A stretch of DNA of 39,679 nt, taken from positions 1 to 39,679 of the forward strand of contig QCLN01000011.1 of assembly GCA_003214525.1 (NCBI GenBank), in the 5' to 3' direction. A program made the position numbers and the translations under genes. Source of the DNA: Pelagibacteraceae bacterium AG-414-M23. Its GTDB lineage: Bacteria > Pseudomonadota > Alphaproteobacteria > Pelagibacterales > Pelagibacteraceae. The number at the start of each line of letters is the position of its first letter. Position 1 is the first letter of the stretch. Positions 21,260 through 30,044 of this stretch are shown here, one piece after another. The notes beneath the pieces were generated by a model. That model did not search any database. It was given only the letters and a program-made list of their open reading frames with translations, and had not been told where the DNA came from.

Positions 21260-21667
21260 ATGTTACAGCCAACAAGAACAAAATTTAGAAAAGCACATAA
21301 AGGAAGAATACATGGCGTAGCATCCAGGTGTAATTTTATGAATTACGGAGCATATGGCCTAAAAGCCATCCAACCTGATAGAGTAATTTCAAAACAAATA
21401 GAGGCAGCTAGAGTTGCTTTAACAAGACATATGAAAAGACAAGGTAGAGTTTGGACAAGAGTTTTTCCTAATATCCCAGTATCAAAAAAGCCTGTCGAAG
21501 TTAGAATGGGCAAAGGAAAAGGTTCACCTGAATTTTGGGCATGTAGAGTTAAGCCAGGAAGAATATTATTTGAAGTAGATGGAGTTACTGAGCAAGTGGC
21601 CCGTGAAGCATTGTACAAGGCTTCAGCAAAACTACCTATTAAATGCAAATTTATTAAGAGAATATAA
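21260..21667 (+). CDS. rplP: 50S ribosomal protein L16
   Basis: L16 organises the A-site tRNA-binding region of the large subunit. The 135-residue length matches the family (136). Motifs include [57 protein letters not shown] and the C-terminal [12 protein letters not shown]. It follows rpsC through a TAATTATG junction and overlaps rpmC by one base (TAATG). Confidence 0.98.
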   Translation: MLQPTRTKFRKAHKGRIHGVASRCNFMNYGAYGLKAIQPDRVISKQIEAARVALTRHMKRQGRVWTRVFPNIPVSKKPVEVRMGKGKGSPEFWACRVKPGRILFEVDGVTEQVAREALYKASAKLPIKCKFIKRI

Positions 21668-21855
21668 TGAAAAAGAAAGAATTAAACAAATTAACAAAAA
21701 CAGAAGTTATAAAAAACTTAGAAAATTTTAAAAAAGATTTATTTAATTTAAGATTCCAAAAAAATAATGGACAATTAAAGAGTCCGGCAAAATTTAAAGA
21801 AACAAGAAAAAACATTGCAAGGTTAAAAACATTGATGAAAGTTAAGCATGCCTAA
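21667..21855 (+). CDS. rpmC: 50S ribosomal protein L29
   Basis: L29 is a small two-helix protein near the tunnel exit next to L23. The 62 residues match E. coli (63). The helical hairpin has the family pattern [20 protein letters not shown] followed by [11 protein letters not shown]. The start overlaps the rplP stop by one base and the 3' end overlaps rpsQ by 8 bases. Confidence 0.95.
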   Translation: MKKKELNKLTKTEVIKNLENFKKDLFNLRFQKNNGQLKSPAKFKETRKNIARLKTLMKVKHA

Positions 21856-22084
21856 AAAGAAACTAGATGGAATTGTTGTTAGTGACAAAGGAAACAAATC
21901 TATAACTGTTATTGTTGAAAGAAAATATCAACATCCAGTATTGGACAAAGTTATTAAAACTAAAAAAAAATATCATGTTCATGATGAAAATAATTCATTT
22001 AAGACTGGAGACAAAGTCTCAATTATAGAGTCAAGACCCATTTCAAAAACAAAAAGATTTAAAGTTATAGAGGAAAAGAGATGA
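21848..22084 (+). CDS. rpsQ: 30S ribosomal protein S17
   Basis: S17 is an early-binding OB-fold protein of the 30S body. The 78 residues include [20 protein letters not shown], a Lys-rich strand ([13 protein letters not shown]) and [20 protein letters not shown], all diagnostic. Slightly shorter than E. coli (84). It overlaps rpmC by 8 bases and rplN by 4 bases (ATGA), so translation of all three is likely coupled. Confidence 0.97.
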   Translation: MPKKKLDGIVVSDKGNKSITVIVERKYQHPVLDKVIKTKKKYHVHDENNSFKTGDKVSIIESRPISKTKRFKVIEEKR

Positions 22085-22449
22085 TACAAGTTCAAACAGA
22101 ATTAATGGTTGCAGATAATACAGGAGCAAAAAGAGTTGAATGCATAAAGGTTCTCGGTGGATCAAAAAGAAGATACGCGAGCATTGGTGATGTTATTAAA
22201 GTTTCTGTTAAAGAGGCAATTCCTAAAGGTAAAGTAAAAAAAGGATCAGTACACAATGCCGTAGTTGTCAGAGTAAAAAAGGGAATTCATAGAAATGATG
22301 GTTCAAAAGTTAAGTTTGATAATAATGCTGCGGTATTAACAGATGAAAAGGGAGAACCAATAGGTACAAGAATTTTTGGACCTGTAACACGAGAACTTAG
22401 ATTAAGAGGTCAAATGAAAATTATATCTTTAGCACCGGAGGTTTTATAA
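22081..22449 (+). CDS. rplN: 50S ribosomal protein L14
   Basis: L14 forms an intersubunit bridge and is the binding site of the silencing factor RsfS. The 122 residues are standard: [20 protein letters not shown] at the start, then [18 protein letters not shown] and a C-terminus with [13 protein letters not shown]. It overlaps rpsQ by 4 bases. Its TAA is followed directly by the rplX ATG with no linker. Confidence 0.98.
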   Translation: MIQVQTELMVADNTGAKRVECIKVLGGSKRRYASIGDVIKVSVKEAIPKGKVKKGSVHNAVVVRVKKGIHRNDGSKVKFDNNAAVLTDEKGEPIGTRIFGPVTRELRLRGQMKIISLAPEVL

Positions 22450-22689
22450 ATGATAAAAAAAGGATCTAAAGTTAAAGTATTAGTTGGCAAAGATAAAAAA
22501 AAAGAGGGCGAGGTAATAGAAATTGATAGATCAAATTACAGAGTTAAAGTTAAAGGATTAAATCTTGTAAAAAAACACATGAAAGCAACAAAAGAAAAAA
22601 AAGGTGGAATTGTAACAAAAGAGAATTTTATTAATATTTCTAATTTAATTTTAATGGAAACAAAAAAAGAAAAAAAGGTTAAAGCATGA
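22450..22689 (+). CDS. rplX: 50S ribosomal protein L24 (short form)
   Basis: L24 starts large-subunit assembly and lies near the tunnel exit. The N-terminal KOW domain is clear ([20 protein letters not shown], then [13 protein letters not shown]). At 79 residues the protein is well short of E. coli L24 (104): the C-terminal part after about residue 70 is replaced by a short Lys tail. The end is set by the TGA in the ATGA overlap with rplE, and no frameshift is evident. A shortened but functional protein is the simplest reading. Confidence 0.92.
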   Translation: MIKKGSKVKVLVGKDKKKEGEVIEIDRSNYRVKVKGLNLVKKHMKATKEKKGGIVTKENFINISNLILMETKKEKKVKA

Positions 22690-23240
22690 CTCCCAGGCTA
22701 AAAGAAATTTACAATAAGGATATAGTTACAAATTTAAAGTCAAAATTTGGATACAAAAATATAAATATGGGTCCAAAATTAGAAAAAATTGTTATAAATA
22801 TGGGCTTAGGTTTAGATGGTAATGATAGCAAAATAATAAAATCTTGCGAAAATGACCTGTCCATGCTTACTGGCCAAAAACCAGTCGTAACAAAATTTAA
22901 AAAATCAATTTCAAACTTTAAAACTAGAAAAGGCACAAACGCAGGTCTAAAAGTATCACTTAGGAAAGACATGATGTATGAATTTCTTGACAGGTTAGTT
23001 AACATTGCACTTCCAAGAATTAAAGATTTTAGAGGATTGTCACCCAAAGCTTTTGATAAAAAAGGTAATTATACATTTGGTATAAAAGAACATATTATCT
23101 TTCCTGAAGTAAACTTTGATAAGGTAGAAAAAATAAGAGGATTAGATATTACTATTGTTATTAGTTCGCAAAAAGTTGATCATAGTTATGAATTATTAAA
23201 ACAATTTAATTTCCCATTCATAGAAAAGGAGAAAAATTAA
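22686..23240 (+). CDS. rplE: 50S ribosomal protein L5
   Basis: L5 binds 5S rRNA and contacts P-site tRNA and the 30S head. The 184 residues include [52 protein letters not shown] and the C-terminal [10 protein letters not shown]. It overlaps rplX by 4 bases, so the S8-binding feedback site that E. coli has at this junction has no space. rpsN overlaps by one base. Confidence 0.97.
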   Translation: MTPRLKEIYNKDIVTNLKSKFGYKNINMGPKLEKIVINMGLGLDGNDSKIIKSCENDLSMLTGQKPVVTKFKKSISNFKTRKGTNAGLKVSLRKDMMYEFLDRLVNIALPRIKDFRGLSPKAFDKKGNYTFGIKEHIIFPEVNFDKVEKIRGLDITIVISSQKVDHSYELLKQFNFPFIEKEKN

Positions 23241-23545
23241 TGGCAAAATTAAGCTCTATAAATAAAAACAATAGAAGAATAAAATTATCTAAAAGATTTT
23301 TAAATAAAAGAAAAAAATTAAAAAAAATTATAATGGACAAAAAAATATCTCTTGAAGAAAGATTTAAAGCTCAACAAAAATTATCAAAAATGCCAAGAAA
23401 TTCATCAAAAACACGTGTTGTAAACAGATGTCAAATTACAGGCAGACCACATGGTGTTTACAGAAAATTAAAAATATCCAGAATAGCTCTAAGAAAATTG
23501 ACTCTAGAGGGAAAAATTCCGGGTATGGTAAAATCAAGTTGGTAA
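23240..23545 (+). CDS. rpsN: 30S ribosomal protein S14 (zinc-free long form)
   Basis: S14 is a head protein next to S3 and S10. The 101-residue protein is the long form without the CXXC zinc ligands: a single cysteine is present in [15 protein letters not shown]. The C-terminal [22 protein letters not shown] is diagnostic. An AAGGAG sequence at the end of rplE lies ahead of the ATG, which overlaps the rplE stop by one base. Confidence 0.97.
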   Translation: MAKLSSINKNNRRIKLSKRFLNKRKKLKKIIMDKKISLEERFKAQQKLSKMPRNSSKTRVVNRCQITGRPHGVYRKLKISRIALRKLTLEGKIPGMVKSSW

Positions 23546-23555
23546 AGGAGAAACA

Positions 23556-23951
23556 ATGAGTTTAAGCGATCCAATAGGAGATATGATAGCTAGAATAAAA
23601 AATGCAAGCTTAAGAAATTATAAAAAAGTTCAAATGCCATCATCAAAATTTAAATTGAAAATTGCAGACGTTTTAAAAAGTGAAGGATATATCATCGATT
23701 GCAAAGTTATAAGCGACGATGGAAAAGACAACATGCTAATTGATTTAAAATATAATTCTGGAAATCCTGTTATAAATTCTATTCAACGTGTTTCCAAACC
23801 AGGAAGAAGGATATTTTCAAGCGCAGAAAGTTTACCAAAAGTTAGCAACGGCCTAGGAATCGCTATAATCTCTACCCCAAAAGGCGTGATGACAGACCAA
23901 GAGGCACGTAAAAATCAAGTTGGTGGAGAAATTATTTGCAAGGTATTTTAA
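23556..23951 (+). CDS. rpsH: 30S ribosomal protein S8
   Basis: S8 is a primary 16S rRNA-binding protein and, in E. coli, the repressor of this gene group. The 131 residues contain DPIGDMIARIKNA, VSKPGRRIFSSAESLPKVSN and GLGIAIISTPKGVMTDQEAR. The upstream sequence AAAGGAGAAACA is one of the clearest Shine-Dalgarno sites in the window, in line with a 10-base linker where most neighbours overlap. Its stop overlaps rplF (TAATG). Confidence 0.97.
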   Translation: MSLSDPIGDMIARIKNASLRNYKKVQMPSSKFKLKIADVLKSEGYIIDCKVISDDGKDNMLIDLKYNSGNPVINSIQRVSKPGRRIFSSAESLPKVSNGLGIAIISTPKGVMTDQEARKNQVGGEIICKVF

Positions 23952-24490
23952 TGTCAAAAATCGGTAAAATAAATATTGAAATTCCAGAAAAAGTGAAAGT
24001 TTCACTTGAGGGAAGTTTACTTAAAATGGAAGGGCCTTTAGGTAAAAATAATTTAGCATTAGATATTAATATGTTCGATTTAAAAATTAATGACGGTAAA
24101 GAAGTTTCAATAAAACCTAAAAACATCAACTCTGACACAAAAAGAATTTGGGGCTTAAATAGAAGCTTAATTAATAATGCAATTAAAGGAATAAATGATG
24201 GATACTCAAAAACATTAGAACTATCAGGTGTTGGCTTTAGAGCTGCTATTAAAGGAAATATATTAAATTTGCAAATAGGCTTTAGCCACGATGTAAATTA
24301 TTCAATTCCCGAAGGGATTAAAATATCTGTAGAAAAACAAACAATCATTAAAATATTAGGATCAGACAAACAGTTAGTAGGAGCAGTTGCTGCAAAAATA
24401 AAATCATTTAAGAAAACTGAGCCATATAAAGGCAAAGGTATAAAAGAACAAGGCGAATATTCGCTAAAAAAAGAAGGTAAAAAGAAATAA
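23951..24490 (+). CDS. rplF: 50S ribosomal protein L6
   Basis: L6 lies near the GTPase factor-binding region of the 50S subunit. The 179 residues begin [16 protein letters not shown] and contain the second repeat with [24 protein letters not shown] and [14 protein letters not shown]. The frame is open upstream to 23936, but the ATG at 23951 gives the conserved MSKIGK start and the TAATG overlap with rpsH. The gene overlaps rplR by one base. Confidence 0.96.
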   Translation: MSKIGKINIEIPEKVKVSLEGSLLKMEGPLGKNNLALDINMFDLKINDGKEVSIKPKNINSDTKRIWGLNRSLINNAIKGINDGYSKTLELSGVGFRAAIKGNILNLQIGFSHDVNYSIPEGIKISVEKQTIIKILGSDKQLVGAVAAKIKSFKKTEPYKGKGIKEQGEYSLKKEGKKK

Positions 24491-24843
24491 TGAAATTAGA
24501 AACAAAAGATAGAAAAAAATTTAGAATAAGGAACAAGCTCAAGCAAAATAATCCGAATAGCAGAATGAGATTGACTGTTACAAGATCAGCCAAGAATATC
24601 TCAGCTCAAATAATAGATGATTTTACTAATAAAACTCTTATTTCTGCAACATCAAATATTAAAACAATAAAAAATACAAAGAAAAATAAATCTGAATTAT
24701 CTGAAATTGTAGCTACAAAACTAGCAGAAGCAGCTAAAGAAAAAAAAATAACTAAAGTATACTTTGATAGAGGCGTTTATAAATATCATGGAAGAATTAA
24801 AATATTTGCAGAAACATTGAGAAAGAATGGAATGGAATTTTAA
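24490..24843 (+). CDS. rplR: 50S ribosomal protein L18
   Basis: L18 binds 5S rRNA with L5. The 117 residues match E. coli (117). Typical elements are [32 protein letters not shown] and the C-terminal [20 protein letters not shown]. It overlaps rplF by one base and is followed by rpsE after the linker AA. Confidence 0.97.
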   Translation: MKLETKDRKKFRIRNKLKQNNPNSRMRLTVTRSAKNISAQIIDDFTNKTLISATSNIKTIKNTKKNKSELSEIVATKLAEAAKEKKITKVYFDRGVYKYHGRIKIFAETLRKNGMEF

Positions 24844-24845
24844 AA

Positions 24846-25349
24846 ATGGAAAAAAATAATAGCGATTACTTAGAAAAGCTGGTTCACATCAATAGAATTA
24901 CCAAAGTTGTAAAAGGTGGTAGAAGATTTGGTTTTTCTGCATTAGTAGTAGTTGGAAATCAAAATGGCCAAATAGGAGTAGCTCACGCCAAAGCTAAGCA
25001 AGTTCCAGATGCTATAAAAAAGGCCAATGAACTAGCAAGAAGAAAATTAATTAAAATTCCATTAAGAGATGGAAGAACCATACACCACGATGTTTATAGC
25101 AAAGATGGAGCTGGAAAAGTTTTACTTAGGTCTGCACCCAAAGGTACAGGTATAATTGCAGGTGGACCCATAAGGGCAATCTGTGAAGTTTTAGGCATAA
25201 AAGATATTGTTGCAAAATCATTGGGAACAGGAAATCCTCACAATGTTATAAGAGCATGTTTAAAAGCCTTAAAATTACAACATTCACCAAAATCTATATC
25301 TTTCTCTAGAAATAAAAAAATATCTGAAATAGTAGAGAAAAGAGGTTAA
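24846..25349 (+). CDS. rpsE: 30S ribosomal protein S5
   Basis: S5 contributes to decoding fidelity and the mRNA helicase site with S3 and S4. The 167 residues contain the dsRBD-like N-terminal domain ([20 protein letters not shown]) and the second domain with [20 protein letters not shown] and [17 protein letters not shown]. The next gene, two bases after the stop, is rplO. In most bacteria rpmD (L30) lies between rpsE and rplO; here it does not. Confidence 0.98.
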   Translation: MEKNNSDYLEKLVHINRITKVVKGGRRFGFSALVVVGNQNGQIGVAHAKAKQVPDAIKKANELARRKLIKIPLRDGRTIHHDVYSKDGAGKVLLRSAPKGTGIIAGGPIRAICEVLGIKDIVAKSLGTGNPHNVIRACLKALKLQHSPKSISFSRNKKISEIVEKRG

Positions 25350-25351
25350 TT

Positions 25352-25810
25352 ATGAAACTGAATTTAAAAATAAGCACTAAAGAAAAAAAAAAAAGATTGG
25401 GAAGAGGTATAGGTAGCGGAAAAGGCAAAACATCTGGAAGAGGCGTAAAAGGGCAAAAATCTAGAAGTGGAGTTGCAATCAAAAGTTTTGAAGGTGGACA
25501 AATGCCACTTTATAGAAGATTGCCAAAAAGAGGATTTAACCCTATTAAAAAAAAACAAAAATATGAAATAATTAATCTATCTCAAATACAAACGTTAATA
25601 GATAAAAAAATAATTTCCGTAAGTAGAAAAATTGACTTAAATTTATTGAAAGAAAATAAATTAATCAAAAAAAATACTAAAAAATTTAAAATTTTAGGAA
25701 TAGGTGAAATTAAGGACAAAATCAAATTAGATACAGATTTATTATCTAAGTCAGCAAAAGAAAAATTATCAAAATCAGGATCAGAATTTATTTCGAATAA
25801 TAAATCTTAA
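25352..25810 (+). CDS. rplO: 50S ribosomal protein L15
   Basis: L15 is a late assembly protein in the interior of the 50S subunit. The 152 residues have the glycine/lysine-rich N-terminal segment ([19 protein letters not shown], then VKGQKSRSG) and the family's [15 protein letters not shown]. The C-terminal half is Lys/Ile-rich, as expected for this base composition. It follows rpsE after the linker TT (TAATTATG) and overlaps secY by one base. Confidence 0.97.
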   Translation: MKLNLKISTKEKKKRLGRGIGSGKGKTSGRGVKGQKSRSGVAIKSFEGGQMPLYRRLPKRGFNPIKKKQKYEIINLSQIQTLIDKKIISVSRKIDLNLLKENKLIKKNTKKFKILGIGEIKDKIKLDTDLLSKSAKEKLSKSGSEFISNNKS

Positions 25811-27087
25811 TGAGCGCTAGCAATCAAAACGATTTAAGAAATAGAATATTTTTTACAATATTCATTTTAGCAATTTATAGATTAGGGACTTTTGTTCCAT
25901 TACCTGGCATTGATCCAAATCAACTCCAAATTATGATGGAGGGTAATCAAAAAGGATTATTAGGAATGTTCAATGTTTTTGCCGGTGGAGCTATTAGTAG
26001 AATGGCAATTTTTGCCCTTGGTATTATGCCATATATTTCTGCATCAATTATTGTTCAGTTATTAACTGGAGTATCTGATTATTTCAAAAATTTAAAAGCT
26101 CAAGGTGAAAAAGGTAGACAAAAAATTACGCAAATTACTAGATATGGTACAGTTCTATTAGCAACTGTTCAAGGTTATGGTTTATCTGTAGGATTAGAAT
26201 CTTCAGCAAATTTAGTTATAAATCCAGGAATATTTTTTAAAATATCTACTGTAACAACCATAGTTGCTGGAACAATGTTTTTAATGTGGTTAGGAGAACA
26301 AATTACTCAAAGAGGAATAGGCAATGGTATTTCATTAATAATTTTTTCTGGAATAGTTGCTGAAATACCAAGAGCTTTAGCTACAACATTTGAACTAGGA
26401 AGAACTGGAGCATTATCTACAGTAGTTATAATTTCTATTTTTATAATTCTTATTTTAACAATTATGTTTATTGTTTTTATGGAAAGAGCTTTAAGAAAAA
26501 TTCCAATAAATTATCCAAAAAGACAAGTTGGTAATAAAATTTATGGTGGGGACTCATCCCATCTACCTTTAAAAATCAACTCTGCTGGAGTTATACCTGC
26601 AATATTCGCATCTGCATTATTATTATTACCAATTACTTTTTCAAATTTTAATATTTCTGAAAACGAAACTTTTTTAAATATAGCTTCTTTCTTTTCCCAA
26701 GGTCAACCTTTGTACATGTTGTTATATGCTTCTGGGATTATTTTTTTTACTTTTTTCTATACTTCTATAACATTTAATCCTAATGAGACTGCAGAAAATT
26801 TGAGAAAATACGGTGGATTTATTCCAGGAATAAGGCCAGGCGAAAGTACTGCTTTATATATTGAAAACATTTTAACAAAACTAACTACTATAGGTGCAAT
26901 GTACTTAACACTAGTTTGTTTGATGCCTGAATTTTTAATTGCCAATTATCCAATTCCTTTTTATTTAGGAGGAACTTCTATATTAATTGTTGTAGTTGTA
27001 GCTATTGACACTGTAACACAAATTCAGACAAGATTAATGAGCTCACAATATGAGCAATTAATTAAAAAAACTCAATTTGGAAAGTAA
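25810..27087 (+). CDS. secY: preprotein translocase subunit SecY
   Basis: SecY is the channel subunit of the Sec translocon in the inner membrane, working with SecE (encoded at 3020). The 425 residues fit ten transmembrane segments. Conserved parts include RLGTFVPLPGID near the N-terminus, the plug region FNVFAGGAISRMAIFALGI, GIGNGISLIIF, and the cytoplasmic loop with NPNETAENLRKYGGFIPGIR. The start overlaps rplO by one base. The GTG start of adk follows with no spacer. Confidence 0.98.
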   Translation: MSASNQNDLRNRIFFTIFILAIYRLGTFVPLPGIDPNQLQIMMEGNQKGLLGMFNVFAGGAISRMAIFALGIMPYISASIIVQLLTGVSDYFKNLKAQGEKGRQKITQITRYGTVLLATVQGYGLSVGLESSANLVINPGIFFKISTVTTIVAGTMFLMWLGEQITQRGIGNGISLIIFSGIVAEIPRALATTFELGRTGALSTVVIISIFIILILTIMFIVFMERALRKIPINYPKRQVGNKIYGGDSSHLPLKINSAGVIPAIFASALLLLPITFSNFNISENETFLNIASFFSQGQPLYMLLYASGIIFFTFFYTSITFNPNETAENLRKYGGFIPGIRPGESTALYIENILTKLTTIGAMYLTLVCLMPEFLIANYPIPFYLGGTSILIVVVVAIDTVTQIQTRLMSSQYEQLIKKTQFGK

Positions 27088-27651
27088 GTGAATATTATTA
27101 TATTTGGACCTCCTGGCGCTGGAAAAGGCACTCAATCTAAATATTTGATAAAAAAAATTAACGGTTTTCAAATTTCAACCGGTGAAATGTTAAGAGACGA
27201 AATTAAAAGAGATTCAGAAGTTGGGAAAATGATAATTAATGACATGAATGATGGAAAATTTGTAAGCGATGAAATAGTTAACAAACTTATAAAAAAATTT
27301 ATATTTGATCCCCAAAAAAAATATAATTTAATATTTGATGGATACCCTAGATCATTAAGCCAGGCTAAAAATTTAGATTTAATGTTAAATGATACAAAAC
27401 AAAAGATAGATTTTATTTTTTTTCTAAATGTAAATAAAGATACAATAATCAAAAGAATTGAAAAAAGAAAAAGTATAGAAAAAAGGTCAGACGATGAGTT
27501 GAATACTATTATTTCAAGGTATGATAATTACATGGAAACAACTAGACCTGTCCTGGATTTCTATTCTAAAAATCCAAACTTCCATGAGATTGACGGAACC
27601 CATGAAATTGATGAAATAAGTAGAAAAATAGACAGTTTTATCAATGTATAA
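27088..27651 (+). CDS. adk: adenylate kinase
   Basis: Adenylate kinase interconverts ATP + AMP and 2 ADP in the cytosol. The P loop GPPGAGKGTQ is at 7-16, the AMP-binding region has ISTGEMLRDEI, and FDGYPRSLSQA matches the family's DG(F/Y)PR signature. At 187 residues it has the short LID (around KRKSIEKRSDDELN), without zinc cysteines. It starts with GTG immediately after the secY TAA, the only non-ATG start I chose in this window. The secY-adk pairing is common in bacteria. The rpsM promoter follows. Confidence 0.96.
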   Translation: MNIIIFGPPGAGKGTQSKYLIKKINGFQISTGEMLRDEIKRDSEVGKMIINDMNDGKFVSDEIVNKLIKKFIFDPQKKYNLIFDGYPRSLSQAKNLDLMLNDTKQKIDFIFFLNVNKDTIIKRIEKRKSIEKRSDDELNTIISRYDNYMETTRPVLDFYSKNPNFHEIDGTHEIDEISRKIDSFINV

Positions 27652-27656
27652 GTCCA

Positions 27657-27684
27657 TTGACATTAAAAAATCATCTTATATAAG
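27657..27684 (+). promoter_or_regulatory. sigma70-type promoter upstream of rpsM
   Basis: A perfect -35 box TTGACA (27657-27662) and a -10 box TATAAG (27679-27684, five of six matches) are separated by 16 bases in the 56-base adk-rpsM spacer. A start near 27691 would give a leader of only about 17 bases, too short for the S4-binding pseudoknot known from the E. coli alpha operon. It would drive rpsM, rpsK, rpoA, rplQ and perhaps the rluC gene. Confidence 0.7.
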
Positions 27685-27707
27685 TGGGCTAATTTTTTTC
27701 AATTAAC

Positions 27708-28091
27708 ATGGCTCGTATTGCAGGTGTAAACATTCCACAGAATAAATTGGTTCATATAGGACTGACATATATCTATGGCATTGGTAATAAATTTTCTTCA
27801 CAAATTTGCAAAGACCTTAGTATACCATCATCAAAAAGAGTAAATGAACTTACTGATGATGAAATTTTAAAAATAAGAGAATACATTGATACCAATTTTG
27901 CAGTTGAGGGTGATTTAAGAAGAGAGAATTCATTAAGCATAAAAAGATTAATTGATTTAGCTTGCTATAGAGGAACTAGACACAAAAAAAAATTACCTGT
28001 AAGAGGTCAACGAACAAGATGCAATGCCAGAACACGGAAAGGTAAAGCAATTGCTATTGCAGGGAAAAAATTAACACCTCTTAAAAAATAA
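27708..28091 (+). CDS. rpsM: 30S ribosomal protein S13
   Basis: S13 lies in the 30S head, bridges to the 50S subunit and contacts P-site tRNA. The 127 residues begin [13 protein letters not shown] and include the helix-hairpin-helix [16 protein letters not shown]. The C-terminal tail has [14 protein letters not shown]. rpmJ (L36), which stands before rpsM in many bacteria, is not found between adk and this gene. rpsK follows after 3 bases. Confidence 0.98.
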   Translation: MARIAGVNIPQNKLVHIGLTYIYGIGNKFSSQICKDLSIPSSKRVNELTDDEILKIREYIDTNFAVEGDLRRENSLSIKRLIDLACYRGTRHKKKLPVRGQRTRCNARTRKGKAIAIAGKKLTPLKK

Positions 28092-28094
28092 AAT

Positions 28095-28550
28095 ATGAAA
28101 AAAGAAGATATTAAAGATAAATCAGAAGCAATTAAAGATAAAGAGCTTGAAAAAAAAGATACAAAGAAAAAAAGCTATACAAAAAAAAAACAAACCAAAA
28201 AAAATATATTAAATGGCATAGCGTACGTTCAATCTACTTTTAACAATACAATCGTCTCAATAGCTGATACTAGTGGAAATGTTATTTCATGGGCATCAGC
28301 TGGTCAAAAAGGTTTTAAAGGATCGAGAAAATCAACACCTTATGCAGCACAAGTTGCTGCTGACGCTGCAGCTGTTAAAGCTTTAGAATGTGGAATGAAA
28401 ATTTTATCTGTTGAAGTTAAAGGTCCTGGGTCAGGTAGAGAAACTGCTCTAAGAGCATTGCAAGCTAGAGGTTTTAAAATTACTTCAATTAAAGATACAA
28501 CTTCTATGCCTCATAACGGTACAAGACCACCAAAAAAAAGGAGAGTTTAA
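28095..28550 (+). CDS. rpsK: 30S ribosomal protein S11 with Lys-rich N-terminal extension
   Basis: S11 forms part of the platform and the E-site mRNA path. The core ([20 protein letters not shown] through [24 protein letters not shown] sequence to [12 protein letters not shown]) is standard. At 151 residues it is about 22 longer than E. coli S11 (129). The N-terminal 38 residues are almost entirely Lys, Asp, Glu and Ser ([20 protein letters not shown] and onward), and no internal Met offers a shorter start before the conserved core. The start follows rpsM by 3 bases. Confidence 0.95.
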   Translation: MKKEDIKDKSEAIKDKELEKKDTKKKSYTKKKQTKKNILNGIAYVQSTFNNTIVSIADTSGNVISWASAGQKGFKGSRKSTPYAAQVAADAAAVKALECGMKILSVEVKGPGSGRETALRALQARGFKITSIKDTTSMPHNGTRPPKKRRV

Positions 28551-28552
28551 AA

Positions 28553-29581
28553 ATGGAAACTAGTAATGTTAATTTAAAAAATTGGAAGTCATTAATAAAG
28601 CCTTCAAAAATTGATGTCGATCAGAACAATGATAAAACATTTGCTAAAGTCGTAGCAGAACCTCTTGAAAAAGGTTATGGATTAACCATTGGCAACTCCT
28701 TAAGAAGAATATTACTTTCATCTATTAGAGGTACAGCTGTAACAGCTATACAAATTGATGGCGTACAACATGAATATAGCTCTATAAAAGGAGTTAGAGA
28801 AGATGTCACAGATATAGTTTTAAATATCAAATCACTGGCTCTGAAAAGTAATTTTGAAGGAAGTAAAAAATTAGTTTTGGACGCAAAAGGTCCTGGTGAA
28901 ATTAAAGCTTCACAAATTAATCCAATACCTGATATAGAAATCTTAAATCCAGATTTAGTTATTTGTAATTTAGATGAAAATGCTAGTTTTCATATGGAAC
29001 TATTTGTTGGCAATGGAAAAGGATATGTTTCTGCTGAATTAAATAAACCTGAAGAACCTCCTTTAGGCTTAATTCCAATAGACTCATTATTTAGCCCAGT
29101 AAAAAAAGTTTCATACTCAATAAGCACCGCTCGAGAAGGAAAAGCTCTTGACTATGATAAATTAACTATGGAAATAGAGACCAACGGATCAATTACTGCC
29201 GAAGATGCTTTAGCTTATTCAGCAAGAATTTTTCAAGATCAATTAGGTATGTTTGTTAATTTTGATGAGCCGCAAGAAGTTAAAATACAAGATCAACCAA
29301 AAGAACCTGAATTTAACCAAAATCTGTTAAGAAAAGTAGATGAATTGGAGTTATCAGTTAGATCAATGAATTGTCTTAAAAATGATAACATTATTTACAT
29401 AGGTGATCTTGTTCAAAAATCTGAAGGCGAGATGTTAAGAACACCAAACTTTGGCAGAAAGTCACTTAATGAAATTAAAGAAGTATTAAGTGGAATGTCG
29501 CTATATTTAGGTATGGAAATACCAAATTGGCCTCCTGATAACATTGCTGAATTATCTAAAAAATTAGAGGACGCAATTTAA
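28553..29581 (+). CDS. rpoA: DNA-directed RNA polymerase alpha subunit
   Basis: The alpha subunit forms the assembly platform for beta and beta' (encoded at 5797 and 9888), and its C-terminal domain contacts UP elements and activators. The 342 residues have an N-terminal dimerisation domain ([20 protein letters not shown]), a linker at about 240-260, and the C-terminal domain with [23 protein letters not shown] and [14 protein letters not shown]. It follows rpsK by 2 bases and precedes rplQ by 4. Confidence 0.98.
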   Translation: METSNVNLKNWKSLIKPSKIDVDQNNDKTFAKVVAEPLEKGYGLTIGNSLRRILLSSIRGTAVTAIQIDGVQHEYSSIKGVREDVTDIVLNIKSLALKSNFEGSKKLVLDAKGPGEIKASQINPIPDIEILNPDLVICNLDENASFHMELFVGNGKGYVSAELNKPEEPPLGLIPIDSLFSPVKKVSYSISTAREGKALDYDKLTMEIETNGSITAEDALAYSARIFQDQLGMFVNFDEPQEVKIQDQPKEPEFNQNLLRKVDELELSVRSMNCLKNDNIIYIGDLVQKSEGEMLRTPNFGRKSLNEIKEVLSGMSLYLGMEIPNWPPDNIAELSKKLEDAI

Positions 29582-29585
29582 TCAA

Positions 29586-30026
29586 ATGAGACATAGACTT
29601 GGCCATAAAAAACTAAACAGAACATCTGAGCATAGAAAAGCTTTAATTAAAAATATGCTTAATTCCTTAGTGAAATATGAGCAGATAACAACAACTCTTC
29701 CTAAAGCTAAAGTTCTAAGACCAGAAGCTGAAAAACTTATTACTATCGGGAAAAAGGATAATTTAGCAAACACAAAAAGACTTGTTTCAAAACTTCAAAA
29801 TTTACAAACTGTAAATAAAATTCGAAAAACTCTTTCCAAAAGATATGAAGCTCGCAAAGGTGGTTTTACAAGAATTATTAAAGCTGGTTATAGATATGGC
29901 GATAACGCTCCAATGGCAATAATTGAATTTGTAGATAGAGATCTTGAGGCAAAAAGAGTAGATAGAAAAAAAAATAAAAAAGAAGACAGCAATAAAGAAA
30001 CCACGCCAGCGCAAAAAACTGCTTAA
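29586..30026 (+). CDS. rplQ: 50S ribosomal protein L17
   Basis: L17 lies at the tunnel exit. The core MRHRLGHKKLNRTSEHRKAL, the VKYEQITTTLPKAKVLRPEA segment and RIIKAGYRYGDNAPMAIIE are diagnostic. The 146 residues exceed E. coli (127) by a charged tail (RVDRKKNKKEDSNKETTPAQ and onward) with no predicted fold. It is the last ribosomal protein gene of the block; an rluC-type gene follows after 18 bases. Confidence 0.97.
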   Translation: MRHRLGHKKLNRTSEHRKALIKNMLNSLVKYEQITTTLPKAKVLRPEAEKLITIGKKDNLANTKRLVSKLQNLQTVNKIRKTLSKRYEARKGGFTRIIKAGYRYGDNAPMAIIEFVDRDLEAKRVDRKKNKKEDSNKETTPAQKTA

Positions 30027-30044
30027 AAATTAATAATAAAAGAA

